A stretch of DNA of 40,010 bases, from contig ONSL01000016.1 in NCBI GenBank assembly GCA_900320505.1, positions 1 to 40,010 on the forward strand, written 5' to 3'. Below, piece after piece: positions 16,339 through 22,475 of this stretch. Positions within the stretch are counted from its first letter, which is position 1; each line of letters begins with the position of its first letter. The notes below the pieces were generated by a model. It worked only from the letters and a program-made list of their open reading frames with translations, had not been told where the DNA came from and did not search any database. The position numbers were made by a program, and so were the translations under genes. Origin of the DNA: an uncultured Eubacteriales bacterium. GTDB taxonomy: Bacteria > Bacillota_I > Bacilli_A > RF39 > UBA660.

Positions 16339-17172
16339 ATGCTAGATTCTGATTTAGCAAGACTTTATGAATGTAAAAATGGAACAAAAGATATTAATAA
16401 GGCCGTAAAAAGAAATCTTGATAAATTTCCAATTGATTTTTATTTTCAATTAGAACTTTTAGAATATGAAAATTTGAAGTTCCAAAATGGAACTTCAAGT
16501 TTAAATACTTATGGTGGAATAAGAAAGCTACCTCATGTTTTTACAGAACAAGGAGTTGCAATGCTTGCAACGGTAATTCATACAAGTGTCGCAGCAGAAA
16601 TAAGTGTAAAGATAATGAGAGCATTCGTAGCAATGAGACACTATATTATGAATAGCACTTTAGTAAATAATAATTATAATTATAATGATTTACTAATTAA
16701 TATGGATAATAGAATAAGTGATAATTCAAATAAAATAAAGTTAATAGAAAACACATTGTATGAAATGAATAAAAAAGAAAAAGTAAATACACTATTCTTT
16801 GAAGGGCAAATATACGATGCTTATAGTCTTTTAAGAAACATATTTGATAAAGCAAGTAAAGAAATAATAATTATAGATAACTATATAGATAGACATTTAT
16901 TAGATGTACTTAAAGACACAAATAAAAAAATAAATATATACACAAACAAATATAATAATGAAGATTATTTAAAATATAAAAAAGAATATTCTAATGTAAA
17001 ATTAATTATTAATAATAATTTTCATGATAGATTTATAATTCTTGATAAAAGTATTCTATATCATTCAGGAGCAAGCTTTAAAGATTTAGGTAGTAAATGC
17101 TTTGCAATTAACGAAATAGAAGATAAAGAAATTTTAAATATTTTATTAAATCATATAGAAAGGACTAATTAA
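16339..17172 (+). CDS. ORF6N-domain protein with full PLD-like tail, array copy C (N-terminally shortened)
   Basis: The 277-residue frame begins MLDSDLARLYECKNGTKDIN, in the middle of the normal ORF6N start, so about 18 residues are missing compared with copy A. AGGA at 16326-16329 lies 9 bases before ATG 16339 and could serve as its ribosome site. The repeat-encoded ATG 16301 is out of frame and ends at TAG 16343-16345, overlapping this start region, so termination-reinitiation is possible. The head keeps KLPHVFTEQGVAMLATVI. The tail is the longest of the three and contains KDTNKKINIYTNK, absent in A and partly absent in B, followed by HDRFIILD and YHSGASFKDLG. Its 3' end differs from the other tails. 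It is immediately followed by the AbiEi-like gene. Confidence 0.75.
   Translation: MLDSDLARLYECKNGTKDINKAVKRNLDKFPIDFYFQLELLEYENLKFQNGTSSLNTYGGIRKLPHVFTEQGVAMLATVIHTSVAAEISVKIMRAFVAMRHYIMNSTLVNNNYNYNDLLINMDNRISDNSNKIKLIENTLYEMNKKEKVNTLFFEGQIYDAYSLLRNIFDKASKEIIIIDNYIDRHLLDVLKDTNKKINIYTNKYNNEDYLKYKKEYSNVKLIINNNFHDRFIILDKSILYHSGASFKDLGSKCFAINEIEDKEILNILLNHIERTN
16474..16498. repeat. Palindrome inside ORF6N head C
   Basis: TTGAAGTTCCA (16474-16484), centre AAA, TGGAACTTCAA (16488-16498): 11-base perfect arms. Beyond one mismatch the arms continue AAA/TTT. It encodes LKFQNGTS, at the position equivalent to SRSQIATL in copy A. Confidence 0.95.
16777..17110 (+). repeat. Tail repeat unit of copy C (diverges at its 3' end)
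   Basis: It matches the A and B tails from GAAAAAGTAAAT to TTTGCAAT but carries 36 bases absent from A and 27 absent from B. After 17110 the sequence diverges and lacks the embedded leader for another copy, marking the end of the array. Confidence 0.85.
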
Positions 17173-17173
17173 T

Positions 17174-17713
17174 ATGATATATAAAAGAAAAGAATATGTA
17201 GAAAGATATGGTGTATATGAAATGAGAAAAAACATAAAAGAAGGTAAAATACATAAAATATCAAATGGCTACTATTTGGATGATGCCGAAAATGATGAAA
17301 TTAACATTATCACTAAAAAGTATAAAAATTCAGTATTTACAATGGAGTCTGCATTCTATATTTTAGGACTAACTAATAAGAAACCATTAAAACACACTAT
17401 TGCAACTAAAAGAGAAGGAACAAGATTTAAAGATAAAGACATTAAACAGTATTATATGAAAGATAATTTGTTTGACATAGGTATAACTGAAGTAGATTAT
17501 AAAAATACTAAAATAAGAGTATACGATAAAGAAAGAATGTTAATAGAACTAATTAGAAATAGATCAACACTTTCTTTTGATTATTACAAAGAAATAATAA
17601 GAAACTACAGAAAAATAATTAATAAAATGGATGGATATAAACTTGTAGAATATCTTGGACATTTTACAAATGGTAAAAAAATATATGAAAAAATATTATA
17701 TGAAGTTTATTAA
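17174..17713 (+). CDS. AbiEi-like antitoxin / transcriptional regulator, without an AbiEii partner
   Basis: The 179-residue protein starts one base after the copy C stop, with a ribosome site (AAAGGA) at its end. An N-terminal winged-helix-like part (EYVERYGVYEMRKNIKEGK) is followed by ISNGYYLDD, TMESAFYILGLTNKKP, FDIGITEVDYKNTKIRVYDKERMLIELIRNR and a C-terminal helical region with YKEIIRNYRK. This order and these motifs are characteristic of AbiEi, the antitoxin and autorepressor of type IV abiE systems. The normal partner, the AbiEii nucleotidyltransferase, is absent: the next gene is rfbA. It may regulate the ORF6N array, act alone as a regulator, or be a leftover of a decayed system. Confidence 0.8.
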   Translation: MIYKRKEYVERYGVYEMRKNIKEGKIHKISNGYYLDDAENDEINIITKKYKNSVFTMESAFYILGLTNKKPLKHTIATKREGTRFKDKDIKQYYMKDNLFDIGITEVDYKNTKIRVYDKERMLIELIRNRSTLSFDYYKEIIRNYRKIINKMDGYKLVEYLGHFTNGKKIYEKILYEVY

Positions 17714-17717
17714 CCAT

Positions 17718-17746
17718 TTGTAAAAAAATTATATATGTTCTATAAT
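17718..17746 (+). promoter_or_regulatory. Promoter of the rfbACDB operon
   Basis: TTGTAA (17718-17723), a 17-base spacer and a perfect TATAAT (17741-17746). Confidence 0.65.
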
Positions 17747-17753
17747 GGAATAG

Positions 17754-17833
17754 GATGAAAGTGATAATATCACTATAATCAAAAATAGTATAAAGTAATT
17801 GAATCAAAACATTGCTATATATGATCTTTCATC
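17754..17833 (+). promoter_or_regulatory. Structured rfbA leader with two inverted repeats
   Basis: GATGAAAG (17754-17761) is exactly complementary to CTTTCATC (17826-17833), enclosing most of the leader just before the GGGAGG ribosome site. Inside it lies a perfect 15-base palindrome, AGTGATAATATCACT (17760-17774). They could be an RNA element or an operator. I recognise no known riboswitch. Confidence 0.45.
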
Positions 17834-17850
17834 GGTAATAGGGAGGATAT

Positions 17851-18729
17851 ATGAAAGGAATTATTTTAGCAGGTGGATCAGGTACTAGACTTTATCCAAT
17901 AACAGAGGCAATAAGTAAACAATTAATGCCAATATATGATAAGCCTATGATATTTTATCCACTATCAACACTTATGCTAGCAGGTATAAAAGATATACTT
18001 GTAATAACAACAGAAGAAGACCAGCCTGGATTTAAAAGATTATTAAAAAATGGAGAAGCATTTGGAGTAAACATAAGTTATGCAGTCCAAAAACATCCAG
18101 ATGGACTTGCTCAAGCATTTATAATAGGAGAGGATTTTATTAAAGATGACTCTTGTGCAATGGTGCTTGGAGATAATATATTCTACGGAAATGGATTTAC
18201 AAAAATGCTTGAAGGAGCACGTAAAAATGCTGAAAATGGATATGCAACAATATTCGGAAATGAAGTAAGAGATCCAGAACGTTTTGGAATAATGGAAATA
18301 GATGATAACAAAAATGTATTATCAGTAGAAGAAAAGCCAGAACATCCAAAGTCAAACATTGCAATAACAGGATTATATTTCTATCCAGAAGGAGTTGCAA
18401 AACTAGCTCGTAATGTAGTTCCATCAGCAAGAGGAGAACTTGAAATAACATCATTAAACGATATGTACTTAAAAGATAATAAACTAAAAGCACAAGTACT
18501 AGAAGATGGATTTACATGGTTTGACACTGGAACATTTGATTCAGAACTTGATGCTGCAAACATGATAAAAACAATAGAAAAAAATAAAGATAGTGTAATA
18601 TGTTGCCCAGAACAAATTGCATATTATAAAGGTTGGATTGACAAAGAAAAACTAAATGAAAGAGCAGAACTTCTAAAGAAAAATAGTTATGGAAAATATT
18701 TAAAAAAAATATATGATAGGACAAAATAG
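17851..18729 (+). CDS. rfbA: Glucose-1-phosphate thymidylyltransferase
   Basis: The 292-residue protein, usual length for RmlA, has a GGGAGG ribosome site before ATG 17851. KGIILAGGSGTRLYPIT, KQLMPIYDKPMIFYPLS, VLGDNIFYG and VEEKPEHPKSNIAITGLYFY are the nucleotide-binding and active-site signatures. It joins glucose 1-phosphate and dTTP to give dTDP-glucose, the first step to dTDP-L-rhamnose, and is normally feedback-inhibited by that product. It heads the four-gene rfbACDB operon in the cytoplasm and supplies the glycosyltransferases encoded upstream. Confidence 0.97.
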   Translation: MKGIILAGGSGTRLYPITEAISKQLMPIYDKPMIFYPLSTLMLAGIKDILVITTEEDQPGFKRLLKNGEAFGVNISYAVQKHPDGLAQAFIIGEDFIKDDSCAMVLGDNIFYGNGFTKMLEGARKNAENGYATIFGNEVRDPERFGIMEIDDNKNVLSVEEKPEHPKSNIAITGLYFYPEGVAKLARNVVPSARGELEITSLNDMYLKDNKLKAQVLEDGFTWFDTGTFDSELDAANMIKTIEKNKDSVICCPEQIAYYKGWIDKEKLNERAELLKKNSYGKYLKKIYDRTK

Positions 18730-18738
18730 GAGAAGATT

Positions 18739-19329
18739 ATGGAAAAGAAAGAAACTAATTTACTTGACTGCTATGTTTTAACACCAGATTTATATGGAGA
18801 TGATAGAGGATATTTTTCTCCATACTACAAGGAAGAAGAATTAAAAGAGTTAGGATTTGAAGGAGTTGCTCAAGCAAACAGATCAAAGAGTAGCAAAGGA
18901 GTAGTAAGAGGACTTCACTTCCAAGAAGATCCATATTGCCAAGCAAAAATTGTTGAAGTAATAAATGGAGCAGCAATAGATGTTGTTGTTGATTTAAGAA
19001 AAGACTCTGAAACATATGGCAAATGGACAAGTGTATTATTAAAACCATATAACGAAAATGATAAAGAATCTGGAAAGCAATTATTTGTTCCAAGAGGATT
19101 TGCACATGGCTTCATATCACTTGAAGATAATACAATATTTCATTATTTAGTTGATAATAAATATGCACCAAAAAGTGAAAATGGAATACTTTGGGATGAT
19201 AGAGAAATCGGAATACCATGGGATAAATGGTTTGAAGAATATGGAATAGATGAACCAAAATTATCAGAAAAAGACAAAGTTAGAAAACCACTTTCTAAAA
19301 CACTAGTAAAATTTAGGAGGAACAAATAA
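18739..19329 (+). CDS. rfbC: dTDP-4-dehydrorhamnose 3,5-epimerase
   Basis: The 196-residue cupin-fold enzyme lies 9 bases after rfbA, with ribosome site TAGGAGAAG. YGDDRGYFSPYYKEEELKE, QANRSKSSKGVVRGLHFQ (catalytic His in GLHFQ), IDVVVDLRKDSETYGKW and FVPRGFAHGFISLEDNTIF are typical of RmlC. It inverts C3 and C5 of dTDP-4-keto-6-deoxyglucose, the third step of the pathway, as a homodimer. Gene order A-C-D-B differs from the reaction order (A, B, C, D), which is common. Confidence 0.97.
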   Translation: MEKKETNLLDCYVLTPDLYGDDRGYFSPYYKEEELKELGFEGVAQANRSKSSKGVVRGLHFQEDPYCQAKIVEVINGAAIDVVVDLRKDSETYGKWTSVLLKPYNENDKESGKQLFVPRGFAHGFISLEDNTIFHYLVDNKYAPKSENGILWDDREIGIPWDKWFEEYGIDEPKLSEKDKVRKPLSKTLVKFRRNK

Positions 19330-20228
19330 TGAAATATTTAATAACAGGCTATAATGGTCAGCTAGGATATGACATAAAACGTGAACTTCTAAAAAGAGGA
19401 GTAAAAGAAGAAAATATTCTTGCAACTGATGTAAAAGATATGGACATAACAAAAAAAGATGAAGTAGAAAAAGTAATAACAGACTTTAATCCAGACGTAA
19501 TATTTCACTGTGCAGCATGGACTGCAGTAGATATTGCAGAAGATAATAAAGACAAAGTTTATAAAGTAAATGTAGAAGGAACAAAGAATATAACAGAAGC
19601 ATCAATAAAAGTAGATGCAAAACTATTCTACATGTCAACAGATTATGTATTTGATGGTACAAAGCCACTTTCAGAATTATATAGTGAAGAAGATGAAGTA
19701 AATCCTAAAAATGTTTATGGAATGTCAAAATACTTAGGAGAAAAAGAAGTAAGAAAAAATCCAAAACACTTTATAAATAGAATATCATGGGTATTCGGAA
19801 TAAATGGTACAAACTTCATAAAAACAATGCTTCGTTTGTCAGAAACACATAATGAACTAAACGTAGTAGATGATCAAATAGGATCACCAACATATACCGT
19901 TGACCTTGCAAGACTACTTGTTGATATGTCTGAAACAGAAAAATATGGAACATATAATTCAACAAATGAGGATTACACATCATGGGCAGATTTTGCAGAA
20001 TATATCTTTAAAGTAAACAACAAAAATGTAAAAGTAAATCATGTTTCAACAGAAGAGTATTTGGAAATAACAAAAAGTAAACAAGCATATCGCCCTAGAA
20101 ACTCAAAGTTCTCAAAAGAAAAACTAAAGGAAGCAGGATTTGAACTATTACCAACATGGGAAGATGCGACTGAAAGATATAGCGAAGAATTAAAAAATGA
20201 AAAGAAATTAGTAAAGGAGAAAAAATGA
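19329..20228 (+). CDS. rfbD: dTDP-4-dehydrorhamnose reductase
   Basis: The 299-residue short-chain dehydrogenase-type enzyme starts one base inside the rfbC stop with ribosome site AGGAGGAAC. YLITGYNGQLGYDI is the NAD(P)-binding motif. DVIFHCAAWTAVDIAEDNKD, MSTDYVFDGTKPL and the YGMSKYLGEKEV Tyr-Lys pair form the active site, and RISWVFGINGTNFIKTML follows. It reduces the 4-keto group with NAD(P)H to make dTDP-L-rhamnose, the last step. Overlaps on both sides indicate translational coupling. Confidence 0.97.
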   Translation: MKYLITGYNGQLGYDIKRELLKRGVKEENILATDVKDMDITKKDEVEKVITDFNPDVIFHCAAWTAVDIAEDNKDKVYKVNVEGTKNITEASIKVDAKLFYMSTDYVFDGTKPLSELYSEEDEVNPKNVYGMSKYLGEKEVRKNPKHFINRISWVFGINGTNFIKTMLRLSETHNELNVVDDQIGSPTYTVDLARLLVDMSETEKYGTYNSTNEDYTSWADFAEYIFKVNNKNVKVNHVSTEEYLEITKSKQAYRPRNSKFSKEKLKEAGFELLPTWEDATERYSEELKNEKKLVKEKK

Positions 20229-21238
20229 AATATATAATAACAGGTGGAGCAGGATTCATCGGAAGCAACTACTTACATTATGTTGTAAATAAATATAAAG
20301 AAGATTTCTTTATATGTTTAGATGCATTAACATATGCAGGAAATTATAACAATATAAAAGATTTAGAAGGAAAAGAAAACTATAAATTTGTAAAAGGAAA
20401 CATAACAGATAGAAGCTTTGTATATAAACTATTTGAAGAAGAGAGACCAGACTACATAATAAATTTTGCAGCAGAATCACATGTTGATAATTCAATAAAA
20501 GATCCAGAAATATTTTTAAGAACAAACATAATTGGAACGGAAGTATTAATGGATGCATGCTTAAAATACGGAATAAAAAGATATCATCAAGTATCAACAG
20601 ATGAAGTATATGGAGACTTACCACTTGATAAACCAGAACTTAAATTCACTGAAAACACTCCAATTCATACATCAAGTCCATATTCAACATCAAAAGCATC
20701 AGCAGATTTACTTGTTATGGCATACCATAGAACATATGGACTTCCAGTAACAATATCAAGATGCTCTAACAACTATGGACCATACCAGTTCCCAGAAAAG
20801 TTAATACCAAAGGTTATATCAAATGCATTACAAAATAAAAAAATACCAGTTTATGGAACAGGTAAAAACGTAAGAGACTGGATACATGTTCATGATCATA
20901 ACGTAGGAGTAGACTTAATAGTAAGAAATGGAAAAGATGGAGAAGTATACAATTTAGGTGGACACTCTGAAAGAGATAACTTAACAATAGTTAAAACAAT
21001 ATTAAAGGAAATGGGAAAGAGTGAAGACTTAATAGAATTTGTTGAAGACAGAAAAGGTCATGATTTAAGATATGCAATAGACTCAAATAAAGTAGAAAAA
21101 GAACTAGGATGGAAAAGAGAATATTCATTTGAAGAAGGTATCAAAGAAACAATAAATTGGTATCTAAATAATGAAGAATGGATAAAAAATATTTTAACTG
21201 GAGAATATAAGAATGCTTATAAAGATGAATCTAAATAA
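20225..21238 (+). CDS. rfbB: dTDP-glucose 4,6-dehydratase
   Basis: The 337-residue protein overlaps rfbD by four bases (ATGA). YIITGGAGFIGSNYLHYVV is the NAD-binding motif, STDEVYGDLP supplies the catalytic Thr-Asp-Glu, and SPYSTSKASADLLVMAYHRTY carries the Tyr-xxx-Lys pair. SRCSNNYGPYQFPEKLIP and TGKNVRDWIHVHDH are further RmlB signatures. It converts dTDP-glucose to dTDP-4-keto-6-deoxyglucose. It is last in the operon and its stop lies in the loop of a terminator. Confidence 0.97.
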   Translation: MKYIITGGAGFIGSNYLHYVVNKYKEDFFICLDALTYAGNYNNIKDLEGKENYKFVKGNITDRSFVYKLFEEERPDYIINFAAESHVDNSIKDPEIFLRTNIIGTEVLMDACLKYGIKRYHQVSTDEVYGDLPLDKPELKFTENTPIHTSSPYSTSKASADLLVMAYHRTYGLPVTISRCSNNYGPYQFPEKLIPKVISNALQNKKIPVYGTGKNVRDWIHVHDHNVGVDLIVRNGKDGEVYNLGGHSERDNLTIVKTILKEMGKSEDLIEFVEDRKGHDLRYAIDSNKVEKELGWKREYSFEEGIKETINWYLNNEEWIKNILTGEYKNAYKDESK

Positions 21239-21254
21239 CGATTCATCTTTTATA
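21221..21254 (+). terminator. Terminator after rfbB
   Basis: AAAGATGAATC (21221-21231) and GATTCATCTTT (21240-21250) pair perfectly with a short T-run after. The rfbB stop codon is in the loop. Confidence 0.65.
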
Positions 21255-21305
21255 TCATATTTAAATAAAATAAAACGTAAACTATAATAAAGAAATCAAA
21301 TTAGA

Positions 21306-21334
21306 GTGACTTATTAATAGATTTATGTTAAAAT
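21306..21334 (+). promoter_or_regulatory. Probable promoter for the thioredoxin-like gene and trmL
   Basis: GTGACT (21306-21311), a 17-base spacer and TAAAAT (21329-21334), with an extended -10 TG at 21326-21327. Confidence 0.45.
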
Positions 21335-21360
21335 TGTATTAGTAAGAAAAGGTGATAAAA

Positions 21361-21879
21361 TTGAACAAAAAACTTATAAAAAATTATTTTATACTTGCAA
21401 TTATAATATGTCTTGCAGTACTTGTAATACTTTATGCTGGAAGCTGGTATAAAGCATATTCAGATTATAAAAAACAAACTCCAGTAATTAGAGGTACATT
21501 ATCATATGAAATAACAGGACTTGATTTTGAACATGTTTTAGCAGAAAACCCAACAAGTACATTCTATATGTGTACATCAAGTAGTGATAATTGTAGAGCA
21601 TTTGAAAAAAGCTTCAGAAGATTAGTAACAAAAGATGAACTTCAAGATAAAATAATATATGTTAATTTATCAGGAGATGACATTTCGTCATTTGTAAATA
21701 ATTTTAATAATAACTATAAATACAAAGTAAAATTAAATGAAAGTTATCCTGCACTTGTTACATTTACAGATGGAAAGATAACAGGACTAATTGAAGGATC
21801 TGAAAAAGACCCATTAACAATAAAAGATGCAGAAGAATTTATTAAAGTTAATCATATAAGGAGCATAGAAAATTACTAA
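21361..21879 (+). CDS. Membrane-anchored thioredoxin-fold-like protein
   Basis: The start is assigned to TTG 21361, preceded by AAAAGGTGA at proper spacing; the in-frame GTG 21352 overlaps that ribosome site. The product has 172 residues. Residues ~7-28 are a membrane helix (FILAIIICLAVLVILYAG). The rest looks extracytoplasmic, with STFYMCTSSSDNCRAFEKSF (two Cys six apart) and a later SYPALVTFTDGKITGLIEG, reminiscent of the thioredoxin fold with its cis-Pro loop. It lacks a standard CxxC, so redox activity is uncertain. It is coupled to trmL by a one-base overlap (TAATG). I do not recognise a named family. Confidence 0.65.
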   Translation: MNKKLIKNYFILAIIICLAVLVILYAGSWYKAYSDYKKQTPVIRGTLSYEITGLDFEHVLAENPTSTFYMCTSSSDNCRAFEKSFRRLVTKDELQDKIIYVNLSGDDISSFVNNFNNNYKYKVKLNESYPALVTFTDGKITGLIEGSEKDPLTIKDAEEFIKVNHIRSIENY

Positions 21880-22388
21880 TGAATAACATAGTTTTATTTG
21901 AACCAGAGATACCTGGAAATACAGGAAATATAATGAGAACATGTGTTGCAACTGGCACAGTTTTACATCTAATTAAACCACTTGGCTTTACACTTGATGA
22001 TGCACATTTAAAAAGAAGTGGTGTAAACTACATAGATAAATTAGAATATTATGTATATGATAGCTTTGACGATTTTGCAAAGAAAAATAAAGGAGTTTAC
22101 TACTACTTTACACGATATGGAAGAAAACCACATACAAGTTTTGATTATACAAATAAAGAAGGTAAAAATTTATATTTTATATTTGGTAAAGAATCAACAG
22201 GAATACCAAAAGAAATATTAAAAAATGATCTTGAACACTGCATGAGAATACCAATGACAGATAACGTAAGAGCACTAAATCTTTCAAATTCTGTCGCAAT
22301 AGTAATATATGAGGTATTAAGGCAACAAAACTTTAAAGGACTTCTATTTGAAGAACCATTTAAAGGTGCAGATTATTTAGAAAGATAA
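21879..22388 (+). CDS. trmL: tRNA (cytidine/uridine-34 2'-O) methyltransferase
   Basis: The 169-residue SPOUT-class protein begins in the stop codon of the preceding gene. Motifs in order are LFEPEIPGNTGNIMRTC, LIKPLGFTLDDAHLKRSGVNY, FIFGKESTGIPKEIL and MTDNVRALNLSNSVAIVIYE, the AdoMet-binding trefoil knot. TrmL methylates the ribose of the wobble base of certain leucine tRNAs. Length and motifs are those of the family. It is followed at once by a strong terminator. Confidence 0.95.
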   Translation: MNNIVLFEPEIPGNTGNIMRTCVATGTVLHLIKPLGFTLDDAHLKRSGVNYIDKLEYYVYDSFDDFAKKNKGVYYYFTRYGRKPHTSFDYTNKEGKNLYFIFGKESTGIPKEILKNDLEHCMRIPMTDNVRALNLSNSVAIVIYEVLRQQNFKGLLFEEPFKGADYLER

Positions 22389-22429
22389 GAGTAATTTGAA
22401 AAATAATGTTGCAAATTGCTCTTTTTTTT
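22389..22429 (+). terminator. Terminator after trmL
   Basis: GAGTAATTTG (22389-22398) pairs with CAAATTGCTC (22412-22421) with one G-U pair, followed by eight T. Confidence 0.85.
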
Positions 22430-22455
22430 GTTATGATATTTACTGAATATAGAAT
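22428..22455 (+). promoter_or_regulatory. Promoter for the Pro/Val-rich membrane protein
   Basis: TTGTTA (22428-22433), a 16-base spacer and TAGAAT (22450-22455). Confidence 0.45.
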
Positions 22456-22475
22456 AAGATGGGAGAAGTGATTTT

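Noticed and set aside
15155-17110. CRISPR-like array
   Set aside because: The repeats are coding tails of about 390 bases with no short regular spacers.
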